From Branchipolynoe longqiensis (lineage: Eukaryota > Annelida > Polychaeta > Phyllodocida > Polynoidae), in NCBI GenBank assembly GCA_030323885.1, contig CM059200.1, positions 2,131,299-2,195,298 of the forward strand: a stretch of DNA of 64,000 nt. The letters run 5' to 3'. The notes below the pieces were generated by a model. The model searched no databases. It was not told where the DNA came from and saw nothing but the letters and a program-made list of their open reading frames with translations. Positions 30,591-42,257 of this stretch are shown in pieces. Each line of letters opens with the position of its first letter. Position 1 is the stretch's first letter. The translations under genes and the position numbers were made by a program.

Positions 30591-31089
30591 NNNNNNNNNN
30601 NNNNNNNNNNNNNNNNNNNNNNNNNNNNNNNNNNNNNNNNNNNNNNNNNNNNNNNNNNNNNNNNNNNNNNNNNNNNNNNNNNNNNNNNNNNNNNNNNNNN
30701 NNNNNNNNNNNNNNNNNNNNNNNNNNNNNNNNNNNNNNNNNNNNNNNNNNNNNNNNNNNNNNNNNNNNNNNNNNNNNNNNNNNNNNNNNNNNNNNNNNNN
30801 NNNNNNNNNNNNNNNNNNNNNNNNNNNNNNNNNNNNNNNNNNNNNNNNNNNNNNNNNNNNNNNNNNNNNNNNNNNNNNNNNNNNNNNNNNNNNNNNNNNN
30901 NNNNNNNNNNNNNNNNNNNNNNNNNNNNNNNNNNNNNNNNNNNNNNNNNNNNNNNNNNNNNNNNNNNNNNNNNNNNNNNNNNNNNNNNNNNNNNNNNNNN
31001 NNNNNNNNNNNNNNNNNNNNNNNNNNNNNNNNNNNNNNNNNNNNNNNNNNNNNNNNNNNNNNNNNNNNNNNNNNNNNNNNNNNNNNNNN
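30591..31089. other. Assembly gap (about 499 N)
   Basis: Undetermined bases. ORFs reported across it are meaningless. Confidence 1.
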
Positions 31090-31165
31090 AATGAGGAAGA
31101 CCAAGTGCCCGCACTTGAAATTTACCCGGCTTAATCAACTAATGTACCAACAACAAATATGACAA
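31090..31165 (+). mobile_element. SINE-C tail fragment
   Basis: AATGAGGAAGACCAAGTGCC to CGGCTTAATCAACTAATG, the SINE-C tail directly after the gap. Confidence 0.6.
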
Positions 31166-31364
31166 AAATGAATGTCTCTCTAAGCTCTTGATTTTAAATT
31201 ATAACTACCCAAAGATGAAATATGTGTGCTAGATTATCGATTAACCACCTGATCAATTTTCATGAAATGTTTCTGTTCAGAAAAGTTTATGCATTCACCG
31301 GATTCTGTAGCCTAGTTGACCTACAAAGCACTCACTGAATCTACAGGTCCTGAGCCCCATTTAT

Positions 31365-31535
31365 AACACTTTTTTTTTTGTCTTTTTTTTTTTTTGTCCA
31401 TTAGTTGTTTAAGCAGGGGAAATTTCAGTCATAGACGACTGGTCTTCCTCATTCCACTGCTGGTCAATAGAAAGCCCGAGCCTACACTTTTACCGACCCA
31501 AGGGATTTTTAACCTCCCACACCACATAGAGGTCA
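31365..31535 (-). mobile_element. SINE-C copy, 3' part
   Basis: Minus strand: GGTTAAAAATCCCTTGGGTC, CGGTAAAAGTGTAGGCTC, CAGTGGAATGAGGAAGACCA, CTGCTTAAACAACTAATGGA then a long A tail (T runs at 31370-31395). Its tail gives the empty site for the MITE-K at 695. Confidence 0.8.
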
Positions 31536-31665
31536 CCAAATTGATTGGCAAAGTTTCACTTACCGACACATTGTGAGATAACGGTACAAACCACCAGGAA
31601 TGTGTACGTACCTGGAATAAGGAAAGAAAAGAACATCAGCTGTCGAGCAAGTCAGATTTATAATA
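31536..31665. other. No gene seen
   Basis: Short unique stretch before the 44-bp satellite. Confidence 0.4.
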
Positions 31666-33510
31666 TTATAACATGCATACATTACTTGTACTTATGTTAT
31701 ATTACACATAATGCACACTGTTCTTGTGTACTTGTATTTATATTGTGTTACATGTATACATAATGAATACTGTACACTTACTTTGTATTACACATACACA
31801 TACGGCACACTGTGTTTCCATTTATGTTGTATTACACATATATATAATGAACATTGTACACTTACTTTGTCTGACACATACCCATAATGTACACTGTGTT
31901 TCCATTCATGTGTTATTACACATATACATAATGGTCACTAAACTAGTACCTATGTTGGATTACACATACCTATATAGCATACATTGTACTTGTATTTATG
32001 TTGCATTACACATATCCATAACATACACAGTTTTTGTATTTATGTTGTATTACACATACACAACATACACTGTACTAGTATCTAAGTTGTATTACACATA
32101 TACATACACTGTATTTGTATTTATGTTATATTACAGATATATACAACCTTAACTGTATTTCTATTTATGTTGTATTACACATATACACTACCTATACTGT
32201 ACTTCTATTTATGTTGTATTAGACATACATATAACGAACATTGTACATTTACATGGTATGACACATACCCATAATGTACACTGTGTTTCCATTCATGTTG
32301 TATTACACATATACATAGGGGTCACTAAACTAGTACTTATGTTGGATTACACACACACATATATAGCATACACTGTACTTGTATTTATATTGTATTACAT
32401 ATATACATAACATACGCTGTTTTTGTATGTATGGTGTATTACATGTACACAATCTAAACTGTACTTGTATCTAAGTTGTATTACACATATACACAACCTA
32501 CACTGTACTTGCACATATGTTGTATTACACATATACATACCATACACTGGATTTGTATTTATGTTGTATTCCATATAGACACACCCTACACTGTACTTCT
32601 ATTTATGTTGTATTACACATATACACTACCTACACTGTACTTGTACGTATGTTGTATTATACATGCACATACCATACAATGTACTTGTGTGTATGTTGTA
32701 TTACACATATACACAACCTACACTGTACTCGTATGTAGGTTGTATTATACATATACACAACCTGCACTGTACTTGTATTTATGTTGTATTACACATATAC
32801 ACAACCTACACTGTACTTGTATGTAGGGTGTATTATACATATACACAACCTGCACTGTACTTGTATTTATGTTGTAGTACACATATACACAACTTGTATT
32901 TATGTTCCATTACACATATACACAATCTACAATGTACTTGTGTGTATGTTGTATTAGACATATACACACCATACACTGTACTTGTCTTTATGTTGTATTA
33001 CACATATACACAACCTACACTGTACTTGTATGTATGTTGTATTACACATACACACCATACAATGTACTTGTATTTATGCCGCATTGCACATATACACAAC
33101 CTACACAGTACTTGTATTTATGTTGTATTACACATATACACAGCCTACACTGCACTTGTATTTATGTTGCATTACACATATCCATGACCTACACTGTACT
33201 TGTATTTATGTTGTATTACACATATCATGTCCTTGCCCTGATATCAGACTTCAGTGCAGAGATGGGTGAGGAGCCTATATACTTGTATCTACGTTGTATT
33301 ACACATACACAACATACACCGTACTTGTATCTACATTGTAATACACATATACACAACCTACACTGTATGTGTATATATGTTGTATTAAACATATGCATAC
33401 CATACACTGTACTTGTATTAATATTGTATTACACATAAAATACCATACACTGTATTTGTATTTATGTTGTATTACACATACACAACCTACACTGTACTTG
33501 TCCTGATATT
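31666..33510. repeat. 44-bp satellite, about 40 copies
   Basis: Unit ACACATATACACAACCTACA CTGTACTTGTATTTATGTTG TATT. Because 44 is not a multiple of three, each frame cycles through the same peptides, which explains the long overlapping plus-strand ORFs rich in Y, C, T and H. None is a gene. A unique-looking interruption (CATGTCCTTGCCCTGATATC) lies at about 33226-33270 and recurs as CTGATATTAGACTTCAGTGC at 33503. Confidence 0.9.
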
Positions 33511-33570
33511 AGACTTCAGTGCACAGACGTGGGGGCGGGGGGAGGGGGGGGAGGGAGGGGAGGGGTGCCT
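33511..33570 (+). repeat. G-rich tract with G-quadruplex potential
   Basis: GGGGGCGGGGGGAGGGGGGG then GAGGGAGGGG: at least four G3+ runs in about 35 bases on the plus strand. Confidence 0.7.
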
Positions 33571-34445
33571 CCCCGGGCTGCCCTGCGACACGGGCCGCCG
33601 GGCGCCCCTCAGTCAATACGGCTAAATAATGACTGCTCCCCCGGCGGTCATTTCTGTACCAAAACCTCCCCACGCCGCCCCCAGTCTGACACAGCCTGCC
33701 ACAGCCTGCCACAACCTGCCATCCCTGCCGCAGGCGCCCGGAGACCGCCACATACAGGAGCCCAGCTACCGTCCTGCCCTCTGAAGACAGTAGCAGGAAC
33801 TAAGGTTGTCACCAGCAGTACCCGGGTACCAACTGGGGACAGGGCACAGGTGAAAGGAAGGTGGAAAAACCAAAAGTCAGGGACAATGCCGTTAGAACTA
33901 TGGTTAACAATTTAACACCGTAGCCGACCCACCTGGTCACAGTCCCCAAAGAATACGGATGTGTTCTGGACAATCTAGGCGCTAACTAGGGACATGGCAC
34001 AAGTGAAAGGAAAGCTGCAAACAGAAGATACAAACAAATTCTGGGAACAGGTCCTCATCCACAAGCCTATTACCATCTCACTAGATGTACATACTATATT
34101 AGTTATATGAGAGGAAGTTATACCCTGCAAACAAACCCAACAAAACTAACATAGATACTAACTATTGTCCAATCGGGTAAGTGACTGAATTTTCTACTTG
34201 CCAGAATGGCAATACAACTTGCCCAAGCCCAAGTAGGTCAATTGAAACTGAAATCTGCTACTGCAGATCAGAACAATAATAATGCCTTGCCCATTCGGGC
34301 AGGTCACTGAGAACTTCACCAGTCCGGCCAAGTAAACTAGGTGCCCTGGGCAACCGGGCAGTCCTTATTGTCCTACCCTGCATGATAGTCATCAAACTTA
34401 AAGGCTCATGGCCTTCACTACCAAAGGTTATGACAGTCAAGCTTA
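33571..34445. other. No gene seen
   Basis: GC-rich then mixed unique sequence. A 128-codon ORF (33529-33915) starts in the G tract and shows no domain; I do not call it. Confidence 0.4.
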
Positions 34446-34654
34446 AAGCTGCATAGTCCGATGAAGCATCAAATTTTCAAAATCAAAACAAGTATCTAGA
34501 TTTGATTCTACATATCTACCTTAGATACTGATACTATCTCAAAAGGTAGCCATTTCAAATAAAAGTTACTTCAAACTAAAGGAAGGTAGATTATAATGAT
34601 CAATTTAATAAATTGTTAGAAACTCAAAACCTTCGGACCATGCAACTTTAAATG
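34446..34654 (+). mobile_element. MITE-K copy with internal deletion
   Basis: TTAAAGCTGCATAGTCCGAT at the left and CTTCGGACCATGCAACTTTA A at the right. About 130 bp of interior are missing after TTAGATACTGATAC. Confidence 0.8.
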
Positions 34655-35036
34655 ATATCCTGATCATCAGGCATAAACAGACATGGACATACAACCTAAA
34701 GTGCCAGGATCATCTCCTGGCCTAAATTGCCGTGACCATCAAGCCTAACTAGTACGTCTTAAGGCCTGTGTTCAGCACACCCAGGGGACTATGACCATCA
34801 GACACAACTGGTAATGGTAGCCAATCAGCAATGTCCCTGAGCGCCGAGACTAGAGGGCCATCGCCATCAGGAACATAAAGATGACTTAGGTCGGGCTGCT
34901 CGGCCATGTCCAGACAGCCGTTATGGGACTGCAGGGGTGTGTGGGGGGTGGGGGTGTGTGGAGGTGGGGCGGGGGGTGATATGGCTGTCTCGCCCAGTCC
35001 AGCGGCGTCTGTGATTCGTCGCAGCAGTTCGACTGT
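34655..35036. other. No gene seen
   Basis: Unique sequence leading into the GT arrays. Confidence 0.4.
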
Positions 35037-35560
35037 GTGTGTGCTAGGTGTGTGTGATGGGTGTGTGATGTGTGAGTGTGTGCGATGTGTGAGTGGGTAT
35101 GATGTGTGCGTTGTGTGTGATGTGTGAGTGGGTGTGATGTGTGAGTGGGTGTGATGTGTGAGTGGGTGTGATGTGTGAATATGTCCGATGTGTGAGTGTG
35201 TGTGATGTGTGAGTGGGTGTGAGGTGTGGGTGTGTGATGTGTGAGTGAGTGTGATGTGTGAGGGTGTGTGAGAGGGAGTGTGTGTGATGTGTGAGTGTGT
35301 GTGATGTGTGAGTGTGTGTGATGTGTGAGTGTGTGATGTGTGAGTGGGTGTGATGTGTGAGTGGGTGTGATGTGTGACTGTGAGTGTTGTGTGAGTGGGT
35401 GTGTTGTGCGAGTGTGTGATGTGTGTGGGCGTGTGAGAGCTGTGTGAGTGGGTGTGATGTGTGAGTGGGTGTGATGTGTGAGTGTGTGTGAAGTGTGAGT
35501 GGGTGTGATGTGTGAGTGGGTATGATGTGTGAGTGTGTGTGATGTGTGAGTGGGTGTGTC
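35037..35560. repeat. GTGTGATGTGTGAGTGG array
   Basis: 17-18-bp units over about 520 bp. The 416-codon minus-strand ORF (T/H-rich) crossing this and the next array is repeat translation. Confidence 0.9.
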
Positions 35561-36084
35561 TGTGTGTTTATGTGTGTTTCTGTGTGTATGTGTGTATGTC
35601 TGTATGTGTGTGTCTGGGTGTGTATATGTGTGTATGTGTGTATATGTGGCATGTGTGTATGTGTGTATGCGTGTGTATGTGTGTGGCTGTGTGTTTATGT
35701 GTGTATATGTGTATGTGTATGTGTGTATGTGTGTGTGTATGTGTGTATTTGTGTATGTGTGTGTATGTGTATGTGTGTATGTGTGTATGTGAGTGTATGT
35801 ATGTGCATGTGTATGTGTATGTATGTGTGTGTGTTCATGTGTGTATGTGTGTGTATGTGTGTATGTGCGTGTGTGTATGTGTGTGTCTGTGTATATGTGT
35901 GTGTCTGTGTGTGCCTGTGTGTATATGTGTATGTGTGTCTGTGTGTGTCTGTGTGTGTTTGTCTGTGTCTGTGTGTGTATACGTGTGTGTCTATGTTTGT
36001 ATGTGTGTGCATGTGTGTGTCTGTGTGTTGTCTGTGTGTATGTGTGTGTATGTGTGTGTCTGTGTGTATGTGTGTCTGTGCTAT
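35561..36084. repeat. (GTGTAT/GTGTCT)n array
   Basis: TATGTGTG and CTGTGTGT units. All three plus frames are open with C/V-rich translation; not genes. Confidence 0.9.
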
Positions 36085-36517
36085 GGGTAAGTGCCACCAC
36101 ATCAGTTACTGATGTTACCCGGTGCCACCCAATCACGGCGGAAGGGCAGAACCAGGATCAATAACTCTGATCCCTGTGTGTGTGAGTCTGTGGGTTTATG
36201 TGTGTGTGTGTGTGGGAGGGTGTTGTCACGGGACCGCCCTCTATACCCTCTATTCCCTATATACCCTCTATTCTCTCTATACCCTCTATCCACCAACCAT
36301 TCTACACTCCCAACTTACTGAACCTTCATGTGATGCACGACACCCACAGTGCAAGTCATGCAAATGGCACGGACAGCTACAGGACTGCCTGCCCCCCACC
36401 CCCCACTCACACCCACACAAACACGTTATTTTCACTGGTTTGGCCTAGTGATGAGCAGATGAGAAAATACTCTGGCAAACTGGTATCGCATTCTATTCCA
36501 CAGATTACATGCGTGGT
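36085..36517. other. Short TACCCTCTATTC repeats; no gene
   Basis: ATACCCTCTATTCCCTAT-type units at about 36238-36292 and a short GT run at about 36195-36220. Confidence 0.5.
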
Positions 36518-36896
36518 GTTAATCCAAACAAAATTGTCAGACCCCAGGCCACTTCCGGTATGGTTAAACCAAACTTTCATGTGGTTAAAAGGTCATTTGA
36601 GACCCCACCAACTTCTTTATATTATAAATGGTAGTATTTTGATGGGCCGCCACAAAACGTTTGGATGAACCGATCATTTTGTTTAACCGAGCATGGTTTA
36701 ATGGGGTTATACTGTATATACATTAAAAAAACAATAATCAAAGTGTCCACATACATTGTATATTACATTCATATCCTGATAATGCACACACGTTTTTTGC
36801 AAAGTCAAGTCAAAGTCGAAGCCAAAAGCTCAGTTAAACCAATGATCGGTTAATGCAAACAGATTTCTTCAAGTTTGGTTTAACGGGGTTATACTG
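36518..36896. mobile_element. MITE-P2 copy, left-truncated
   Basis: Body with TGTGGTTAAAAGGTCATTTGAG, TAAATGGTAGTATTTTG and the internal terminus GGTTATACTGTATATAC at about 36703; right end GTTTAACGGGGTTATACTG then TA. Confidence 0.7.
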
Positions 36897-36900
36897 TATT

Positions 36901-36942
<42 letters not shown>

Positions 36943-37034
36943 CCCGCAGAATCATCTCCTTTATATAAGTAGGCACTTGAGAGTTAGGCGGAAGTGGTTA
37001 GTGAGTCAGGCTGCCGTAGTGGCGCCACCAGTAT
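36897..37034. other. (TA)n and unique sequence
   Basis: (TA)n at about 36905-36936. Confidence 0.6.
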
Positions 37035-37172
37035 GAGTTATTGTTGTTGTTTGGGGTTCTAGGTCCTAGCGACATCTAAGGTCATATCAGGACGAGTACC
37101 GACTTGTGACAGTGCGCACGCATGGCGACTTTATAGTGCTCTCCCACTGGGAGACCAGACCGCCTGCAGTTT
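37035..37172 (-). mobile_element. SINE-A 3' fragment
   Basis: TTGTTGTTGTTTGGGGTTCTA, GGTCCTAGCGACATCTAAGG, GTACCGACTTGTGACAGTGC and GCTCTCCCACTGGGAGACCA. Confidence 0.75.
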
Positions 37173-37185
37173 AGGTTTTACATAT

Positions 37186-37353
37186 TTAATGGTGCATAGT
37201 CCATTGGAACCATAACATTTTTAAGACCATGGTTCATGATACCTCACTTCAAACTAAAACACCTTATAACGACCAGCCCAATATATTTATCTAAAAGAAT
37301 TATAATCTGGCAGAAACTCAAAACCATTGGACCATGTCATATTTAGTGGAAAC
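37186..37353 (+). mobile_element. MITE-K copy, internally deleted
   Basis: TTAATGGTGCATAGTCCATT left; CAAAACCATTGGACCATG right; AATATATTTATCTAAAAG within. Confidence 0.6.
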
Positions 37354-37377
37354 ATGGATACATATGAATAAAGGACT

Positions 37378-37444
37378 TGCACTATGATATCCCACTCAGT
37401 CACATTATCCTGATGCTGAGCTGACCAGTTCTTGTTCTATCCTA
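37378..37444 (-). mobile_element. SINE-A, outer part of a triple nest
   Basis: CTATGATATCCCACTCAGTC, ACATTATCCTGATGCTGAGC to TCTATCCTATTAA. The SINE continues at 38277 (TGTCAAGCGTCAGGCGAGG) after the MITE-K/TRIM-1 insertion. Confidence 0.75.
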
Positions 37445-38276
37445 TTAAAGCTGCATTGTCTGATGAAATATCACATTTTCAAAACCAAACCAATTATGTA
37501 GATTTTATTTGACATATCTAACTTAGATACTGATGCACTTATTAAGCATTTGTTTCTGCGTAGAAGGCAATATTGAGTCAATTTAACAGAACCTGTTACT
37601 GCAGAAGTCTATGGCATCAGGGTTTTGGCAAGCTTGCCAAAACTAATTTTCCATGTTTGCAAGGTTTACCATTTAAAATAAAAGTAACTTTGAACTTTGG
37701 GGGTGATGAAAATAGGAAATATTGCGCCTAGAACGGGACTCGAACCCACATCTCTTTGCATTCCGGGCCAGTGTGCTAACCATTACACCACCGAGGCTCC
37801 CTGATATCACCACACTACCCACGCCTACCCGTATATGTGGTTAATTGCCTGAGAGGTCAGGGCAGACCACTACACTCGTCCCCCTGGAATTGTAAGTCTT
37901 TTAATGCTTACAATTACATACATACAGGCAATGCACTAACACATACTTACACAGGGTAGGTTCAACAACTATACAGTGCATAGCCTGTACAGGATCCTGG
38001 TCATGGCAACCAGTGTCGTGGGGGTGATGAAAATGGGAAATGTTGTGCCTAGTGCGGGACTCGAACCCACATCTCTCTGTATCCCGGGCCAGTGTGCTAA
38101 CCATTACACCACCTAGGCGCCCTGATATCACCCACTACCCACGCCTACCTGTCTATGTGGTTACTTGCCTGAGACTGTGAGAGGTCAGTGCATACCACTA
38201 CACTAGTGATCGATCTAATATATTTATCTCAGAAGAAATAGAGAAATTCAAAACCATCGCACTATGCAACTTTAAT
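37445..38276 (+). mobile_element. MITE-K in SINE-A, itself split by TRIM-1
   Basis: AGCTGCATTGTCTGATG follows TTAA on the left; CGCACTATGCAACT precedes TTAA on the right. The interior is interrupted by TRIM-1 at 37698-38202. Confidence 0.8.
37698..38202 (-). mobile_element. TRIM-1 second full-length copy
   Basis: Minus orientation. LTRs at 37698-37874 (outer end lacks about five bases) and 38014-38202 (with a short internal duplication GAGACTGTGAGAGG). The interior keeps the primer-binding-site candidate (TGGTTGCCATGACCAGG on the minus strand) and polypurine candidate (AGGGGGACGAG). Both LTRs keep the tRNA-like segment and its B box. They differ from each other at several sites, so this copy is older than that at 15141. 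Confidence 0.8.
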
Positions 38277-38345
38277 GTCAAGCGTCAGGCGAGGTCGCGA
38301 CAAGTATCAAGTTTGTATGTCATTTGTTTGAATCGGCTGGGATTG
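38277..38345 (-). mobile_element. SINE-A, other outer part of the nest
   Basis: TGTCAAGCGTCAGGCGAGGT to CATTTGTTTGAATCGGCTGG, completing the SINE begun at 37378. Confidence 0.7.
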
Positions 38346-38584
38346 GTTGGTTAGTTGGTTGGTTGTTGGGGCTTTAGGTTCTGGCAACATCTAAGATCAT
38401 ATCAGGATGGGTACCGACTTTTGACAGTGTACACTCATAATAACTTTATAGTGCTGCACCACTGGGAAATCAGGCCGCCAGCACCATCACCGAATATCCC
38501 AATCAGTCACATTATCCTGATAATGAACTAACCAGTCCTTGTCCTATCCTAGTAATGTCAAGCGCCAAGCTAGGAAGCGACAAG
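38346..38584 (-). mobile_element. SINE-A, part on the 3' side of the LINE
   Basis: TTGGTTGGTTGTTGGGGCTT to CTAGGAAGCGACAAG. Interrupted at 38585 by the LINE; the head resumes at 42575. Confidence 0.8.
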
Positions 38585-39109
38585 TTTTTTTTAAACATTT
38601 ATTTTATTTTATTGAGGCTGTATTTATACTGTCCATAGCATGTAAGCCTGGGTAACCAGGCTTGTTTTCAATGCTGGCCAGCTGTAGTGTTGGTGTTGTC
38701 TTACCAAGCAGTAGCTGCTGATAAGTTATTTGATTGTCTGCATTTCAGTAGCAGATAGATCTGTTGGTATGTTTAGTAGCCTATGTTAGTTTTTTTGAGG
38801 CCCTCTTGGCATTGAGTTTTTGTTCTATTCTTATTACTATGCTAGTTGTTTTATTAGGGTTCTATTTTAGTGTTTTGGGGTTTTCTTGGGAAGAGTTTTC
38901 CACTTTTTTCTACTTAATTCTATACTAGCCTATTTTATTTACATGTCCATAGGCCTGTACGTAATAGGTGGTTGAGTTATGTTTGTTTGAATTTGATTTG
39001 ACTTATATTGTTGTTAGATATGTTATCTGGCTTTTATATTTCTGGTTGTCCCGCCCTGGGCTGTCCAGTTGGGGGCCGTGACATATCACCTGCCCCTTGT
39101 GGTGCAGTT

Positions 39110-41925
39110 CAGTTGGGGTTTCCAGTTTTTATTTTGCACAGATATTTTTTGTATGTTTTTAGGTCAGGGATTTGTCTTTCTTTCACCGTTTGGGCATTCC
39201 ATGCCTTGGCAGCCATTTCCAGCGTGCTCCTTTCATGGGCTTTGATTCAGCTTCTGGTCTGCCTTAGTAGTGGTGCCTTGCTTGCTCTGGTGTCCCTTAG
39301 TGGTTGGGTTAGACGCTTAATGTCTTGGCTATATCCATATGCTAATGTTTTTAGGTGGATTATCCTTCTGTTTTCTAGAAGCTTTACTTTAGTTCTTTTG
39401 TGTAGGTCATAAGTGGGGTGTAGTTTGTCTACTTTCAGGCAGATTTTCAGGGCCCTATTTTGTAGTATCTGCAATTTTTTAAGTATCTCTTTTTTAGCAC
39501 CCATGTAGATTACATCCCCATAGTCAAAGTAGGGGAGAACCATGCTTTGAAGATTTTTATTGACATATCTTGTGTCATATAGTTTCTTAGCTTACTTTTT
39601 GTATGATTTTTGTTACACACAGGTTGTAGTTTAGCTGGCTATCTAGTTCTAGGCCTAGGTATTTGTAGTGATTTACACTTTCCAGTGTTTGGTTTCCTAG
39701 TGTGCATTGTAGGTTTCTTCCTGTGATTGTTGTATGTGAGAAGAGTACAGTTTTAGATTTATTTGCATTGATGGTTATTTTATTGGACTCAGACCAGCCA
39801 TCTAGTTTTAGCAGGAGGTTGTTTAGTTTGGTTGCTACCTCCTCTACTGTGCTTCCTTCTGCATATACAACAGTGTCATCCGCATATAGCTGGAGACATT
39901 TTGTCTCCAGCCATTTTTCTAGGTCGTTTATGTAGAGTATAAATGGTAATGGTCCCAGGACTGATCCTTGGGGTACACCACAGGTGACAGTTTGTTGGTC
40001 TGAGAGTGTACCATTTACTTTAGTTTTTTGCTGCCTGTTGTTTAGGTAGCATTTTATCCAGTTTATTGATTTGGATTTAATGCCCATGTTGTTTAATTTT
40101 CTTATTAATATGCTGTGGTCTACAGTGTCAAAGGCTTTGCTGAAGTCGATGGACGCTGCTCCAACTAATTTCTTTTGGTTCAATGATGCCAGCACATCAC
40201 TTGTTAGGTTTGCTATTGTTTTTGATGTGGAGTGGAGTTTTCTGAAACCTCCTTGCCTCTTGTTTAGTATATTGGTTTTTTCCAGGTGCGCATTTATGTG
40301 CCTGTGGAATATTTTTTCAATTAGCTTGCCTGGTGTTTGCAAGATTGATATTGGTCTGTAGTTCCCCATGTTTTGTTTGTCACCACTTTTGTAGATGGGG
40401 TGATGGTTGCCATCTTCCATGCTGTGATGAAGTATCCCTGCTCAAATGATATGTTGAACAGGTCGACCATGATATCTGGGATGGCTTGGAGTGCCTCTTC
40501 TAGTATTTTTGTGGGGATTCCATCTATTCCACTTGGTTTGTTTTCATCTATGTCATTTATTAGTTGCGTTAGTTCTTTTAGGTCAGTTTTGCAGGTGGGG
40601 ATTTCATCCTGGATATTTTCTGACTTGTTTTCCCAGATTCTTGTGAATTTCTTTGATAGCCTTTGTCCTACCGTGGCAAAGTGGGTATTTAGTTTGTTTG
40701 CTGCATCACTATCTGTGTGTGTATTTCCATCCTTATCCTGGAAGCTTATTCGTTCTTCTATCTTATTTTGGGGAAATAGTAAGCTTACATTTTTCCAGAA
40801 CTTATTTGCGTTGCTTCCCCAGTCTTTGTCTTGTTTTATTATATATTTGCTTTTTGCTGTCCTCACTGCTTTGAGGGAGTTGTTTCTGGCAGTATTATAG
40901 GCCCTTTTATCCTCTGGGTCTTTAGTACGTTTCACTTTGTCACCTAGCTTTCGTTTTGTTGCGATATGCGTTAATAGTTCCCTGTCTACCCACGGGTCTT
41001 GGTTTCTCTGTATTTTTAGTTTCTTTATGGGACACATTTCATCTAATGATTGTTTTATTTCTGTGACAATGTTATTCCAGTAGATATCAGTGTCATCTCT
41101 GTCTGTTGTGAGGTTGCCTATATTTTCATATAGGTGGTTTTTTAGTGTTTCTTTTGAGTAGTTTTTTAGGGATCTGCCCATCTTATATTTATATTGGCTT
41201 GTGCTTTTGAGGTTTTTCCTCGTTACATATATTAACTCATGGTCACTTATACCCCAGCTTCTAGTGCTCCATTTTGTGGCATGGTTTGAGTTGGGTAGTA
41301 TTAGGTCAATTGTTGAGCTATTGTTTCCTAGTCTTGTGCTGTCTGTAATAAGTTGTTGTAGCCCTAGGATTTTGATAGTGGTTTGTAGCATTAGTTTATT
41401 TTTGTCGTTGCTACTGTAGTTTATGTTGAAGTCCCCTAGCACAAAGATTTCTGCATTTGTTAGTTTTCTCACTGCATTTATGCTTCTGTCTAGAGTTTCA
41501 AGGAATGTTTCAATATCCCCGGAGGGTGGTCTGTAGAGGCTTGCTATGGCTATGTTAGCCTGCTTCTCGTTTTTTATTAGGCACCATAGTAGCTCCAGGT
41601 GTTCATTTGAGTTGTTTGCTATTTTTAGGGCCTCAGTGTCTAGATTTTTTGAGGTTTTGCAGTAGATTGCAACACCTCCACTTTTTTTTGTTTGGTTTGC
41701 TATGTTAATTTGCTGTCTGTCATTACGTACAAGCCTATACCCTTCTATGTTGAGGGTGTTGTCTTGATGTCTGTCAGTGAACCATGTTTCTCACAGTGTT
41801 AAAACATCAAAGTTTTCATTTTGTAGGTGCATTTTTATTGTGTCTATTTTATTGGATGCACTCTGGCAGTTTAGGTGGGCAAAGTGCGTGCCCCTTCCCA
41901 GCCTGCATTCAATTTCTTCTACCAT
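39110..41925 (-). pseudogene. LINE endonuclease-reverse transcriptase, broken
   Basis: Start ATG at 41925-41923. The APE-type endonuclease has VLTL.ETWFT near the start, SLYRPPSGD, LGDFNIN (about 41430), STIDLIL and GISDHEL (about 41240). The reverse transcriptase has NYRPIS (about 40360), DFSKAFDTVDH (about 40140), GVPQGSVLGPL (about 39970) and the intact catalytic YADD (about 39880), then the C-terminal LPYFDYGDVIY, LQNRALKICL (39543 onward) and AKAWNAQT (about 39180). Breaks: an in-frame TGA at 41791-41793 inside the ETW region, a frameshift near 40390 between endonuclease and RT, another near 39605 after the RT, and one near 39245. It cannot make the full protein. Function in the family: target-primed reverse transcription. 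Confidence 0.9.
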
Positions 41926-42257
41926 CTTTCTTTACCTTTAGGTTTGGCGTTTGCTAGATTTCGCGAGTTTTTAACTTCGTTTAGATTGTTTTATGGGCCT
42001 ATGGGCTGGTGCATACAGTACATATGCCCTGTTTTGTTATATAGTTTCATACATTACCGTATACTGCACCTGTGCGAGTGGAGGGGAGGTACATGCCCTG
42101 GAATGGGTTTTAGTTATATACAGTATTTCTAGTGCTTTAAATTTTGTTTTGCTGTTTGTTTATTTATTTTGATTATTATATTTGATTTATTTATATATTT
42201 ATTTATTCATTGGTATTCGACAGACCTTCCTATACTTTTTGGAGGATGTCTCCCATC

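Noticed and set aside
30494..31162. ORFs spanning the run of N
   Set aside because: The gap has no sequence; the frames are artificial.
31724..33438. Cluster of ORFs rich in Y, C, T and H, like a secreted cysteine-rich family
   Set aside because: 44-bp satellite; the same peptides occur in every frame because the unit length is not divisible by three.
34886..36136. 416-codon minus-strand ORF rich in T and H
   Set aside because: Translation of GT-rich arrays; the opposite strand is open in three frames as well.
39702..41419. Plus-strand ORFs over the LINE
   Set aside because: Antisense shadows of the minus-strand endonuclease-RT.
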